A DNA stretch of 64,000 nucleotides from an uncultured Paracoccaceae bacterium (GCA_905182105.1 CAJJAR010000006.1:1-64000); one strand, 5' to 3'. Positions 8,055 to 17,219 are shown, counted from the stretch's first letter. Numbers and translations: made by a program. The notes: generated by a model from the letters alone, not told the origin.

Positions 8055-9299
8055 ATGAAACGTTACTCAGCCTTTGCTATTGCCCGCGAAGCCATCCGTT
8101 ATCATTCTGGCTGGGAACGTGCATGGCGCGCCCCGGAACCAAAAGCGAAATATGACGCGATCATTATCGGGGCAGGCGGCCACGGTTTGGCGACCGCATA
8201 TTATTTGGGCAAAAACTTTGGTATCACGAATGTGGCTATCGTCGAAAAGGGATGGCTTGGCGGAGGCAATACTGGGCGTAATACGACTATCATTCGCTCA
8301 AACTATCTGCAGGACCCATCAGCTGCTATCTACGAGAAATCGCGCTCACTATATGAAACGATGTCCCAAGACCTGAACTACAACGTTATGTTCAGCCCAC
8401 GAGGTGTGATTATGCTGGCGCAAACCCAGCACGAAGTACGCGGGTATCAACGCACAGCACACGCAAACGCATTGCAGGGTGTTCCAACCGAATGGATCAA
8501 CCCCCAGCGGGTTAAAGAGCTGTGCCCGATTATCAACCTTGAGGGGCCTCGTTACCCCGTTTTGGGTGGCTTATGGCAAGCACGCGGTGGCACGGCCCGC
8601 CACGATGCGGTCGCATGGGGTTATGCGCGTGCCTGTTCTGATATGGGCATGGACGTGATCCAGCAATGTGAAGTCACCAACATCCGCCGCGAAGGCGGCA
8701 AGGTGGTTGGCGTCGACACCACCAAAGGCGCGATTGATTGCGATAAACTGGGCATAGTGGTCGCGGGACATTCTGGCGATCTTGCCAATATGGCAGGCTT
8801 CCGTTTGCCCCTTGAATCTGTGGCCCTTCAGGCGCTGGTGTCCGAGCCGATCAAACCGGCAATGGACGTGGTCATTATGGCCAATACCGTGCACGGCTAC
8901 CTGTCCCAGTCAGATAAAGGTGAAATGGTCATCGGTGGCGGCACAGACGGCTACAACAACTACACCCAACGTGGATCGTTCCACCATGTCGAGGAAACGG
9001 TAAGGGCGTTGAACGAAACCTTCCCAATGCTTTCACGCCTTAAAATGCTGCGTCAATGGGGCGGTATTGTGGACGTGACAGGAGACCGATCACCGATCCT
9101 ATCAAAAACACCAGTGGACGGCGTGTTCATCAACTGCGGTTGGGGGACAGGCGGGTTCAAAGCGATCCCGGGATCAGGTTGGGCCATGGCCGAGCTGATG
9201 GCCAAAGGATCATCCCCACTGACAGACGCATTTGGCATGGAGCGCTTTATTGAAGGCCGCTTTATCGACGAGAGCGTAGCAGCAGGGGTGGCGCACTGA
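8055..9299 (+). CDS. soxB: Sarcosine oxidase beta subunit
   Basis: A 414-residue FAD/FMN flavoprotein subunit of heterotetrameric sarcosine oxidase. This enzyme demethylates sarcosine to glycine, giving H2O2 and, with tetrahydrofolate, 5,10-methylene-THF. The dinucleotide-binding motif is IIIGAGGHGLATAYYL (about residues 36-51). The RHDAVAW segment near 182 corresponds to the region that carries the covalent FMN histidine in characterised enzymes. GGIVDVTGDRSPI and INCGWGTGGFKAIPG are conserved C-terminal blocks. The frame is open back to 7932, but homology and the usual length begin at the ATG at 8055. First gene of soxBDAG, divergent from ccmI. Confidence 0.95.
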   Translation: MKRYSAFAIAREAIRYHSGWERAWRAPEPKAKYDAIIIGAGGHGLATAYYLGKNFGITNVAIVEKGWLGGGNTGRNTTIIRSNYLQDPSAAIYEKSRSLYETMSQDLNYNVMFSPRGVIMLAQTQHEVRGYQRTAHANALQGVPTEWINPQRVKELCPIINLEGPRYPVLGGLWQARGGTARHDAVAWGYARACSDMGMDVIQQCEVTNIRREGGKVVGVDTTKGAIDCDKLGIVVAGHSGDLANMAGFRLPLESVALQALVSEPIKPAMDVVIMANTVHGYLSQSDKGEMVIGGGTDGYNNYTQRGSFHHVEETVRALNETFPMLSRLKMLRQWGGIVDVTGDRSPILSKTPVDGVFINCGWGTGGFKAIPGSGWAMAELMAKGSSPLTDAFGMERFIEGRFIDESVAAGVAH

Positions 9300-9357
9300 T
9301 GAAACTCACAAGCCTAATTTTGCGCCTGATTGCTAAAAATATCAAAGGGGAGCGTTC

Positions 9358-9687
9358 ATGCTAGTTCTAGAATGCCCATGCTGCGGGATCACCGCAGAAG
9401 AAACAGAATTCCACGCAGGTGGCGAGGCGCATCTTAAGCGCTTTGGACCAGAATCCTCAAACGAGGACTTTGAGAACTATATGTTCATGCGTCAAAATCC
9501 CAAGGGCGTTCACCTAGAACGCTGGCGTCACAACAACGGTTGTGGAAAATGGTTCCACGCCGCGCGTTGCACCATGACCCTCGAAGTATTCGGCACATAT
9601 TCTGCCCAAACCTACGAACCGCCAAAAGAAATTTGCGACATTATCTCAGCCAAACGACCCGGTTGGTTGCGGGGGGCATTCTCATGA
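9358..9687 (+). CDS. soxD: Sarcosine oxidase delta subunit
   Basis: A 109-residue small subunit that binds one zinc ion in heterotetrameric sarcosine oxidase. Likely ligands are Cys6 and Cys9 in LECPCCG, and His58 and Cys62 in WRHNNGCGKWF. The remaining fold markers (RWRH, GKWFHAARCTMT) match the family. AAAGGGGAG precedes the ATG. The 58 bases after soxB hold a 21-codon open frame with no support as a gene. The length is normal for SoxD. Confidence 0.95.
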   Translation: MLVLECPCCGITAEETEFHAGGEAHLKRFGPESSNEDFENYMFMRQNPKGVHLERWRHNNGCGKWFHAARCTMTLEVFGTYSAQTYEPPKEICDIISAKRPGWLRGAFS

Positions 9688-9690
9688 TCT

Positions 9691-9722
9691 TCTGCTGTTC
9701 TGAAAATATCCCCGCCGACGGC
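9691..9722. repeat. Half copy of the intergenic inverted-repeat element
   Basis: TCTGCTGTTCTGAAAATATC followed by CCCGCCGACGGC lies just after the soxD stop. It closely matches the left arm and adjoining bases of the longer element at 40007-40104 (CTTCTGTTCT-TAAATATCCC-CGCCGGAGGC). No right arm is present before soxA starts at 9758, so this is a single-arm copy inside an operon. Confidence 0.55.
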
Positions 9723-9757
9723 TTCCAAGCGCTCTGCACAATCCAAGGCCAAACATT

Positions 9758-12700
9758 ATGAGCACACGTCTTGCCACAGGTGGCCGCCTGCTGAACAAAT
9801 CCCGAGTGCTTAGCTTTAGCTTCAATGGCACAACACTCAAAGGGTTCGAGGGCGACACGCTTGCCTCTGCCTTGCTTGCCAATGATCAGGTCCTGATGGG
9901 CCGTTCGTTCAAATACCACCGCCCGCGCGGCGTTGTGGCCTCGGGTTCTGAGGAACCAAACGGACTGGTCCAAATGGGCGAAGGCGGTAAGTTTGAGCCA
10001 AACCAACGCGTCACCACGACCGAGTTGTTTGAGGGCCTCAAAGCCAAAAGTCAGAACCACTGGCCTAGCCTTGAATATGACGTGGGCGCGTTGAATGCGA
10101 AACTGAGCCGTTTTATGCCAGCGGGTTTCTACTACAAAATGTTCATCCATCCGCGGTCCTTCTGGAAGCACGTATATGAGCCAATCATCCGCCACGCCGC
10201 GGGCCTTGGTGCTGCACCCAAAGCGACAGATCGCGACGCGGATACCTATGAGCATTTTTATGCATTCTGTGATGTCTTGGTCGTTGGTGGCGGTATCGCG
10301 GGGCTTCAAGCTGCCAAAGCGGCTGCGGCCTCAGGTGCCAAGGTTATCGTGGCCGAGCAAACCGCCCATTTGGGTGGCCGCGCGGTTGTGGATGGTGGTG
10401 TGATCGATGGACAATCCGCTGAGGATTTCGTCACCGCAATCACTGCTGAACTAGAGGCGATGGATAACGTCACAATCCGCACCCGTATGATGGGCGCAGG
10501 TGTTTACGATCACGGGTATGTCTTGGGCTATGAACGCCTGACCGACCACGCCCCAGAAATGGCTGGTCCACGCCACCGCCTTTGGCGCATTCGTGCGGCG
10601 CAAACCATCACGGCCACTGGTGCGATTGAACGTCCCCTTAGCTTTGCGGGCAATGATGTGCCGGGCGTTATGCTTGCTTCGGCGATCCGTGACTATGCGG
10701 TCAACTATGGAGTATCCTCAGGTGATCGCACAGTTGTTGTTACAAATAATGACGACGCATACCGCACCGCGATTGCGTTGAAGCATGCGGGCCTTGATGT
10801 CCCTGCGATCATCGATGCCCGTCCCGCAGGGGATGACAGCGACCTGATGGCGCAAGCCAAGGCGCTGGGCATTCGCATAATGATGGGTCACGGAATTTCG
10901 TCCGTTAAAGGTGGAAAACGTGTCAATGGCGTTGAAATTTGCGCCCAAGCAGGCGAAGGCGCTGTACTGGAAGAGATCGCATGCGACGCGGTAGCTATGT
11001 CTGGCGGCTGGTCCCCTGTGGTCCACCTATGGTCCCATTGTGGTGGCAAACTGACGTGGGATGAATCCCAAGCCAGCTTCCGTCCTGATCCAAACCGCCC
11101 ACCACTGGGCGATAAGGGCCAAGGTTTTGTGAGTGTTGCAGGTGCTGCAAACGGTGAAACAACTCTGAATGCGATCCTCAATGATGCCAATGTCTGTGGC
11201 AACGCTGCTGCAAAAACGGCTGGGTTCAAAGGGAAAGTGGCCAAAGCGCCAATAGCTCAAAAAACAACTGAACGTGCGATGCTTCCCGTGTGGTTGATGC
11301 CACAAGGGGCGGGATACAAACTGCGGTCCAAAGCATGGCTTGATTATCAAAACGACGTGAAAGTCAGCGATGTGCAACTGGCCGCCCAAGAGGGCTTTAC
11401 CAGTGTTGAACACGCCAAGCGTTATACGACCCTTGGCATGGCGACGGATCAGGGTAAGCTGAGCAATATCAACGGTCTTGCGATCCTGTCTGACAGCCTC
11501 AACCAACCGATCCCACAGACTGGCACTACCACCTTCCGCCCACCGTATACCCCGATCTCTATGGGTTCTATCGGTGGCGAAGCACGTGGTGACGTGTTCC
11601 AACCGATCCGCCGCACTCCGATGTATGATTGGCATGAAGCGAATGGTGCGGACTGGGAACCTGTCGGTCAATGGCGTCGTCCTTACGCATATGTGCAGAG
11701 CGGCGAAACCGTTCATGAAGCAGTGATGCGTGAGACAAAGAACACACGCGAAAACCTTGGCCTGCTGGATGCCTCCACCCTTGGTAAGATCATCGTCAAA
11801 GGCCCTGACGCGGGCAAGTTCCTTGATATGCTCTATACCAATATGATGAGCTCCCTGAAGGTTGGCAAATGCCGCTATGGCCTGATGTGTTCTGAAAATG
11901 GGTTCCTGATCGATGATGGCGTTGTTGCCCGCATTGATGACGAAACATTCCTATGCCACACCACCACAGGTGGAGCGGAAACCATCCATGGTCACATGGA
12001 AGAATGGCTTCAGACCGAATGGTGGGATTGGAACGTCTACGTTGCCAATGCAACCGAGCAATACGCCCAAGTCGCTGTTGTTGGCCCCAACGCCCGTAAA
12101 GCGCTTGAAGTGCTGGGTGGCATGGATGTGAGCGCTGATGCATTTGGATTTATGGAGTGGCAAGACGGCACGCTTGGCGGCTTTGACGTGCGGGCCTATC
12201 GTATCTCGTTCTCGGGCGAATTGTCATACGAGATCGCAGTGCCTGCCTCACAAGGTCAGGCGTTCTGGGATGCGTTGATGGCGGTTGGTGCTGATCTGGG
12301 TGTTATGCCTTACGGCACCGAATGCCTGCACATCTTGCGGGCCGAAAAGGGCTTTATCATGATCGGGGATGAAACCGATGGTACAGTCATTCCGCAGGAT
12401 CTGGGCCTGAACTGGGCGATTTCCAAGAAGAAAACGGATTTCTTGGGGAAACGTGCCCAAGAGCGCGAACACATGGTAAACAATGAGCGTTGGAAGTTGG
12501 TTGGTCTTGAGACGGTTGATGGAACTACTTTGCCGGGCGGTGCCTATGCGGTGGGTGAAGGGACCAATGCCAACGGTCAGCGGGTCATGATTGGGCGCGT
12601 TACGTCCAGCTATCATTCGCCAAACTTGGCCCGTGGTATTGCCATGGGGCTGGTTCTGCATGGGCCGGACCGCATGGGAGAGATCATCACCTTCCCAGGC

Positions 12701-12778
12701 ACAGATGGCAAAGACTATGAAGCCAGAATTGTAAGTGCGGTTTTCTATGATCCCGAAGGGGAGAAGCCAAATGTTTAA
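9758..12778 (+). CDS. soxA: Sarcosine oxidase alpha subunit
   Basis: The 1006-residue large subunit. Domains in order: a ferredoxin-like 2Fe-2S-type fold (about 15-100, with GDTLASALLAN and KYHRPRG) that lacks the cysteines of true ferredoxins; a NAD-binding Rossmann domain (VLVVGGGIAGLQAAKAAAAS near 173); and a C-terminal aminomethyltransferase (GcvT-like) folate-binding domain from about 610. The NAD+ is bound but does not take part in catalysis in characterised enzymes, and the GcvT-like part transfers the one-carbon unit to tetrahydrofolate. Length is as expected. The last eight bases overlap soxG, indicating translational coupling. Confidence 0.96.
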   Translation: MSTRLATGGRLLNKSRVLSFSFNGTTLKGFEGDTLASALLANDQVLMGRSFKYHRPRGVVASGSEEPNGLVQMGEGGKFEPNQRVTTTELFEGLKAKSQNHWPSLEYDVGALNAKLSRFMPAGFYYKMFIHPRSFWKHVYEPIIRHAAGLGAAPKATDRDADTYEHFYAFCDVLVVGGGIAGLQAAKAAAASGAKVIVAEQTAHLGGRAVVDGGVIDGQSAEDFVTAITAELEAMDNVTIRTRMMGAGVYDHGYVLGYERLTDHAPEMAGPRHRLWRIRAAQTITATGAIERPLSFAGNDVPGVMLASAIRDYAVNYGVSSGDRTVVVTNNDDAYRTAIALKHAGLDVPAIIDARPAGDDSDLMAQAKALGIRIMMGHGISSVKGGKRVNGVEICAQAGEGAVLEEIACDAVAMSGGWSPVVHLWSHCGGKLTWDESQASFRPDPNRPPLGDKGQGFVSVAGAANGETTLNAILNDANVCGNAAAKTAGFKGKVAKAPIAQKTTERAMLPVWLMPQGAGYKLRSKAWLDYQNDVKVSDVQLAAQEGFTSVEHAKRYTTLGMATDQGKLSNINGLAILSDSLNQPIPQTGTTTFRPPYTPISMGSIGGEARGDVFQPIRRTPMYDWHEANGADWEPVGQWRRPYAYVQSGETVHEAVMRETKNTRENLGLLDASTLGKIIVKGPDAGKFLDMLYTNMMSSLKVGKCRYGLMCSENGFLIDDGVVARIDDETFLCHTTTGGAETIHGHMEEWLQTEWWDWNVYVANATEQYAQVAVVGPNARKALEVLGGMDVSADAFGFMEWQDGTLGGFDVRAYRISFSGELSYEIAVPASQGQAFWDALMAVGADLGVMPYGTECLHILRAEKGFIMIGDETDGTVIPQDLGLNWAISKKKTDFLGKRAQEREHMVNNERWKLVGLETVDGTTLPGGAYAVGEGTNANGQRVMIGRVTSSYHSPNLARGIAMGLVLHGPDRMGEIITFPGTDGKDYEARIVSAVFYDPEGEKPNV

Positions 12779-13343
12779 TCTAATCAGTGCCTTGGATAAG
12801 GCCACAGACAATAGTGGTATCGCCAAGATCGAAGAGATTGGGCTGCAAGGTATGATAACTTTGCGTGGTGATTTGAGCAAAGCTGCTGTGAAAAATGCGA
12901 CGACCTCCGCCACGGGTGTCAAAATACCAGCCCAAGGTCAGGCTAACCACAATGGCGCTTCTGGCATCTGCTGGATGAGTACGGATGAGTTACTGGTGCT
13001 TTGCCCCTACGATCAGGTGGCAGACACATTAGTCAAGATGCACACTGGGCTGGGCAAGGCGCATGCGCTTGCAGTGGATGTATCGGACGCACGCGCATGT
13101 CTGCGCGTTTCTGGCCCTTATGCCCGCGAAGTAATGGCGAAACTGGCACCGGTTGATCTGTCGCCAGATGCTTTCAAGCTAGGCATGTTCCGCCGCACGC
13201 GCATGGCTCAGGTGGCCGCGGCCTTTTGGATGGTAGATGACACAACCTTCCAAATCGTTTGTTTTCGCTCAAACGCGCAATATGTGTTGGATTTACTGAA
13301 AGTTGCAGCCCAAAACGGATCTGAGGTTGGTTTCTTTAAGTAA
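12771..13343 (+). CDS. soxG: Sarcosine oxidase gamma subunit
   Basis: A 190-residue subunit with a fold related to the aminomethyltransferase family. Conserved SoxG features include WMSTDELLVLCP, the AVDVSDARACLRVSGPYARE block and the C-terminal VCFRSNAQYVLDLL segment. The ATG at 12771 lies inside the 3' end of soxA; the frame is open further upstream but homology starts here. It closes the soxBDAG operon and is followed by a strong hairpin. Confidence 0.93.
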   Translation: MFNLISALDKATDNSGIAKIEEIGLQGMITLRGDLSKAAVKNATTSATGVKIPAQGQANHNGASGICWMSTDELLVLCPYDQVADTLVKMHTGLGKAHALAVDVSDARACLRVSGPYAREVMAKLAPVDLSPDAFKLGMFRRTRMAQVAAAFWMVDDTTFQIVCFRSNAQYVLDLLKVAAQNGSEVGFFK

Positions 13344-13351
13344 AGAAATCT

Positions 13352-13394
13352 GGGGGATTGTGGACTTTGCGTATATTTACGCAACCACTCCCCC
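13352..13394 (+). terminator. Long hairpin after soxG
   Basis: Three stacked complementary segments form one stem: GGGGGA (13352) with TCCCCC (13389-13394), GTGG with CCAC, and TTGCGTA with TACGCAA around a short loop. No strong T-run follows, so it may act as an mRNA-stabilising 3' structure as well as, or instead of, an intrinsic terminator. It also lies about 70 bases before the superoxide dismutase start. Confidence 0.6.
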
Positions 13395-13464
13395 TTGATC
13401 TTGAAGTGGATCGCGCTTCATGTCACCTAAGAACAGATGAATTTATCCTAAAGGGGACCATAGA

Positions 13465-14064
13465 ATGGCTTTTGAACTTCCTGATCTTCCGTACGCCCAT
13501 GACGCACTAGCAGCACACGGCATGTCTGCCGAAACCATGGAATTCCACCATGACTTGCACCACAACGCCTATGTCACAAACGGCAACGCGGCGATTGCTG
13601 GCACTGAGTGGGAAGGCAAATCCCTCGAAGAGATCATCAAAGGCACGTATGATGCGTCTTCTGTGGCTCAAAACGGCATCTTCAACAACATCTCCCAACT
13701 TTGGAACCACAATCAGTTTTGGGAAATGATGACACCTAACTCAGGCGCAATGCCATCTGAGTTGGAGGCTGCGCTTAAAGAGAACTTTGGCTCTGTAGAC
13801 GGTTTCAAATCACAATTCGCTGCGGCAGGCGCTGGTCAGTTCGGTTCAGGCTGGGCATGGTTGGTTAAGAATGCTGACGGTTCATTGGCTGTGACAAAGA
13901 CAGAAAACGGCGTGAACCCGCTTTGCTTCGGTCAAACTGCACTGCTGGGTTGCGATGTTTGGGAGCACTCCTATTACATTGATTTCCGGAACAAGCGCCC
14001 AGTCTACTTGACCAACTTTATGGAAAACCTTGTGAACTGGGAAAATGTTGCATCACGCATGTAA
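13465..14064 (+). CDS. sodB: Superoxide dismutase, Fe-type
   Basis: A 199-residue cytoplasmic enzyme that converts superoxide to oxygen and peroxide. Both domains are complete: an alpha-helical N-terminus beginning FELPDLPYAHDAL and the alpha/beta C-terminal domain ending DVWEHSYYIDFRNKRP. Metal ligands by position are His28, His82 (LWNHNQFW), Asp164 and His168. AGTGAGQFGSGW-like sequence and the overall similarity to enterobacterial SodB favour iron, although cambialistic use cannot be excluded. A strong Shine-Dalgarno (AAAGGGGA) precedes the ATG, and a terminator follows. Placed directly after the peroxide-forming sox operon but apparently a separate unit. Confidence 0.95.
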   Translation: MAFELPDLPYAHDALAAHGMSAETMEFHHDLHHNAYVTNGNAAIAGTEWEGKSLEEIIKGTYDASSVAQNGIFNNISQLWNHNQFWEMMTPNSGAMPSELEAALKENFGSVDGFKSQFAAAGAGQFGSGWAWLVKNADGSLAVTKTENGVNPLCFGQTALLGCDVWEHSYYIDFRNKRPVYLTNFMENLVNWENVASRM

Positions 14065-14085
14065 GCGAGCCTAGATACTTAGTCG

Positions 14086-14118
14086 AAACGCCCTGGCTGA
14101 AAAGTTAGGGCGTTTTGC
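14086..14118 (+). terminator. Rho-independent terminator of sodB
   Basis: AAACGCCCT (14086-14094) pairs with AGGGCGTTT (14107-14115), and the T-run overlaps the 3' arm. It lies 22 bases after the sodB stop. Confidence 0.8.
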
Positions 14119-14170
14119 GTTGTGTACACCCATTACTTGACGCAGATCGCTCCCAACACGTGAGGTTACG

Positions 14171-15091
14171 ATGACAGCATCCACCAAGGGCATCCTAGCC
14201 ATGATCGGTTCCTGCATCATTTGGGGGCTGTCATCCCTTATCTACAAAAAACTGTCTAACGTTCCTGCAATAGAAATTTTGGCGCACCGGACGGTGTGGT
14301 CCTTTGTGTTTTTCGTCATATTGCTGGGAGCGCAGGGACGTCTGTGGGAAGTGCGTGGATCATTTTCTGATCGGCGCAGCACATGCCTAACTGTCCTTGC
14401 AGCCCTAATGATCCTTGCCAATTGGTTCCTCTTCATCTGGTCGATCGAAACCGAACGGGCAACCCAAGCCAGCTTAGGGTATTATATCTATCCGCTGGTA
14501 TCTGTTGTCCTTGGTTGGTTCTTTTTCGGCGAGAGATTAGGTTGTCTGCAGTGGACTGCAATTACCTTAGTAGCGGTGGCGGTTAGCGCACTGACTTATG
14601 GATTGGGTGGAGCACCATGGGTTTCACTGACATTGGCTGGAACATTTGCGATATACGGGCTCTTGAAAAAGCAACTGTCGGTTGGACCCGTTGTGTCTGT
14701 CACCTCCGAGGTGACCATGGTCGCGCCATTCGCTGTGATTTTTCTGTTGCTAACATGGCACAATGGGGAAGCTACATTTGGGCAAGATTTGGTGACCACA
14801 GGACTGTTGATTTTCGCCGGTCCCCTTACAGCAGTTCCACTGATACTGTTCAGTTTTGCAGCACGGCGGGCGAGCATGGCAACGATTGGTTTGGTTGGAT
14901 ATCTAAACCCAACCTTGCAGTTCTTGTGCGCCGTAGTGGTATTTGCTGAACCGTTTTCAAGTTGGCATATAATGGCCTTCGCGATAATTTGGACTGCGCT
15001 GGCACTTTATTCAATAGCTGTTTGGTCTCAGGAAAAAGCCTCATGCAAAGCAAGTGTTGCAGCAGCGGCATCTGGGACCACTGTGATATAA
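14171..15091 (+). CDS. rarD: RarD-type EamA-family transporter
   Basis: A 306-residue inner-membrane protein with about ten hydrophobic segments. The start (MTASTKGILAMIGSCIIWGL) and the motifs EILAHRTVWSF, NWFLFIWSIETERATQASLG and YYIYPLVSVVLGWFFFGERL identify the RarD branch of the EamA superfamily (TIGR00688). RarD was named for chloramphenicol sensitivity, but its substrate is not established. The last 64 bases overlap the 3' end of the convergent LOG-family gene. Confidence 0.88.
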   Translation: MTASTKGILAMIGSCIIWGLSSLIYKKLSNVPAIEILAHRTVWSFVFFVILLGAQGRLWEVRGSFSDRRSTCLTVLAALMILANWFLFIWSIETERATQASLGYYIYPLVSVVLGWFFFGERLGCLQWTAITLVAVAVSALTYGLGGAPWVSLTLAGTFAIYGLLKKQLSVGPVVSVTSEVTMVAPFAVIFLLLTWHNGEATFGQDLVTTGLLIFAGPLTAVPLILFSFAARRASMATIGLVGYLNPTLQFLCAVVVFAEPFSSWHIMAFAIIWTALALYSIAVWSQEKASCKASVAAAASGTTVI

Positions 15092-15579
15092 TCCAACAGG
15101 CTGGCATCTGCGAAACCTTGTGTCACAACATGGTTCACAAGTGAAATTAATGGGTTCCAATAGCCGTTTGTATTTAATAGATAAATAGGCTTTTCATGTA
15201 GACCCAATTGACGCCATGTGAGAGCCTCAAACAACTCATCCAATGACCCCGCACCACCTGGTAGAACCACGACCGCGTCGCAGTTCATGAACATCACCTT
15301 TTTACGCTCATGCATTGTCTCGGTCACAATATATGTTGTCAGATCAGTCTTACCGACCTCCCAATCGACAAGATGTTGAGGAATGACGCCAAAGGTGTCG
15401 CCACCCACATTTTGTGCTGCGCGAGCGACAGTTCCCATTAGGCCAACATCGCCCGCACCATAAACCAAACGCCATCCATTTTCGGCTACCGCGGCACCGA
15501 TGTTGTGCGCGTCGACCGCATAGGCTGGATCAATACCGGCGCGAGAACCACAATAGACGCAGACTGATTTAGGGGACAT
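15028..15579 (-). CDS. LOG-family (TIGR00730) nucleotide monophosphate phosphoribohydrolase
   Basis: A 183-residue Rossmann-fold protein. The N-terminal SVCVYCGSRAG, the central METMHERKK-type segment (VTETMHERKKVMF) and the catalytic PGGAGSLDELFEALTW (usually PGGxGTxxE) mark the LONELY GUY family. Characterised members release free cytokinin-type base from riboside 5'-monophosphate, and bacterial homologues such as PpnN act on nucleotide monophosphates; the substrate here is unknown. Its 3' end overlaps rarD tail-to-tail, and both reading frames remain intact. Confidence 0.88.
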   Translation of the reverse strand: MSPKSVCVYCGSRAGIDPAYAVDAHNIGAAVAENGWRLVYGAGDVGLMGTVARAAQNVGGDTFGVIPQHLVDWEVGKTDLTTYIVTETMHERKKVMFMNCDAVVVLPGGAGSLDELFEALTWRQLGLHEKPIYLLNTNGYWNPLISLVNHVVTQGFADASLLDYITVVPDAAAATLALHEAFS

Positions 15580-15732
15580 GAAACGCTCCTGTTCACGAGA
15601 AATTATGCAAAATTTGACCCATCGGGTTTTGACCGCTCATACCGCGCTTGTTATGTAAGCTCAATCTATATGGGTCGTCATTTAATGGCCCGATTTTATG
15701 TCACTGTGTTTGGTGCACCGAAGGAACTTAAG

Positions 15733-17139
15733 ATGAGAAAACTAGCAGCTTTTTTGAGCGCAAACGCAGGCCCCGTAGTAGGTGCCAGCGTCTTGGCCGT
15801 TGCAGCTGTTGGTGCGGGTATGTATTTTGCGGTTCTTAAACCAGATGATAAACTTAAAGGTGTGGCTCAGGTGATTGCTTTAACTGTGGAAGAGGCACCA
15901 CTGACAGACGTTTCTAAGCCGGTTTCTGCTGCCAATGCGCCTGTGACAGAAGTTGAAGAAGAGCCTGTGAATGGAGCAGCAGAAGAGATTGCTGTTGTTG
16001 AGCCTGTTTCACCCAGCATCGACGAGGTTCGCAGCGAAGCTGATGGGCTGACCATTTTAGCGGGACGGGGTGAACCGAATGCGAAAGTGACCTTGTTCGT
16101 TGATGAAATTGAGAACTCCAGCGTTACCGTGGGTAATGACGGAACTTTCGCAATTGTTGCCTTTCTGGAGCCATCATCGGATCCAAAGATTTTAAGTGTT
16201 GTTCAGCAAGCGGGTGATCTCGAAATGGCTGCGGCCGACATAATCTTGGCTCCACAAACCGTCGTTACGAAGGTCGAAGAGGTTGAGGTGGCGGCGATGG
16301 AGACAAACAAGGTTGATCCTGTTTTTGAGAGTGCTGAAGAAATAACTGACGTTGAAGCTGAAGCTAACGTAGAAGAACAAGTTGCTGTTGTGGTTGCCGA
16401 TAAAGTCGTCGTTCCAGAGATAGCGGCTGCAGTTGAAGCTGAGGCTGACATTGCAACGGATATTGACGAGGCCAAGGCTGATGTTGCAGAGCCCAAAGTT
16501 GATGTTGATGAGCCTAAAGTCGATGTTACTGATGGTTCCAAGATCGAAGAGCAAAAGTTTCTGGCAGCAGAACAACCAATTTTGGTCATCGAGGAAGCCA
16601 AAACTGAAGTCGCTATTCTGAAGTCAGACGAGAGTGGCGTTGAAGTGATCAGCCGTTCCAGCGCACCCGAACTCATGTCCAACGTTGAAATTGACACCAT
16701 CAGCTATTCGGAAGAGGGCGATGTTTTATTAAGCGGGCGCGCTCAGTCGCAGGCTGCATCAGTTCGTGTCTATTTGGACAATAGAGTCATCACCACACTA
16801 GACGTTGATACATCTGGCCGCTGGCGTGGAGATCTGCCTGACGTTGATACAGGCGTATACACACTGCGCGTGGACGAAGTGGACGTAGAGGGTGATGTTA
16901 CCAGCCGCGTCGAGACCCCGTTTAAGCGCGAGGCGCCTGAAGTGCTTGAGGCCGCGGCAGGCAACGGCGACGCACCGGTTAAGGCCATTACAGTACAGAC
17001 AGGCGCGACGCTTTGGGCGATTGCGCGAGACCGTTATGGCGACGGCACGTTGTTTGTGCGTATTTTCGAAGCAAATTCGAACTCAATCAAAGACCCGGAT
17101 CTGATTTATCCCGGGCAAGTATTTGATTTGCCCGACTAA
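15733..17139 (+). CDS. LysM-domain envelope protein with long acidic linker
   Basis: A 468-residue protein of unknown exact role. The ATG at 15733 follows AAGGAA at good spacing; an upstream in-frame ATG at 15670 lacks this. A membrane helix (about residues 12-35) anchors it, with the rest in the periplasm. Two short beta-rich segments resemble bacterial Ig-like folds (near residues 95-160 and 320-395). Between them lies an acidic Val/Ala/Glu/Asp-rich linker with near repeats (EPKVDVDEPKVDV). The C-terminal 50 residues are a LysM peptidoglycan-binding motif (TLWAIARDRYGDG ending LIYPGQVFDLP). Likely a tether between membrane and cell wall. Confidence 0.8.
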   Translation: MRKLAAFLSANAGPVVGASVLAVAAVGAGMYFAVLKPDDKLKGVAQVIALTVEEAPLTDVSKPVSAANAPVTEVEEEPVNGAAEEIAVVEPVSPSIDEVRSEADGLTILAGRGEPNAKVTLFVDEIENSSVTVGNDGTFAIVAFLEPSSDPKILSVVQQAGDLEMAAADIILAPQTVVTKVEEVEVAAMETNKVDPVFESAEEITDVEAEANVEEQVAVVVADKVVVPEIAAAVEAEADIATDIDEAKADVAEPKVDVDEPKVDVTDGSKIEEQKFLAAEQPILVIEEAKTEVAILKSDESGVEVISRSSAPELMSNVEIDTISYSEEGDVLLSGRAQSQAASVRVYLDNRVITTLDVDTSGRWRGDLPDVDTGVYTLRVDEVDVEGDVTSRVETPFKREAPEVLEAAAGNGDAPVKAITVQTGATLWAIARDRYGDGTLFVRIFEANSNSIKDPDLIYPGQVFDLPD

Positions 17140-17181
17140 ACGATGCACTAAGCCGATTCGCATAAACGTAGACAACAGAAT

Positions 17182-17203
17182 ATGTGCTGGGTGACTGGCA
17201 CAT
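17182..17203 (+). promoter_or_regulatory. Small hairpin upstream of the ABC exporter leader
   Basis: ATGTGC (17182-17187) pairs with GCACAT (17198-17203), followed after five bases by AAAGGAGG. A stem directly before such a strong ribosome site could modulate its access, but the stem has only six pairs. Confidence 0.35.
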
Positions 17204-17219
17204 CCTAAAGGAGGGGCCT

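Noticed and set aside
9300-9365. 21-codon frame between soxB and soxD
   Set aside because: Starts at the soxB stop without its own ribosome site and overlaps the soxD start; most likely spacer.
9641-10309. Long leftward open frame opposite soxD-soxA
   Set aside because: Antisense to a certain gene, no ribosome site and no recognisable protein; a codon-bias shadow.
11027-11716. 229-codon leftward open frame within soxA
   Set aside because: Fully inside soxA and antisense; translation has no family resemblance.
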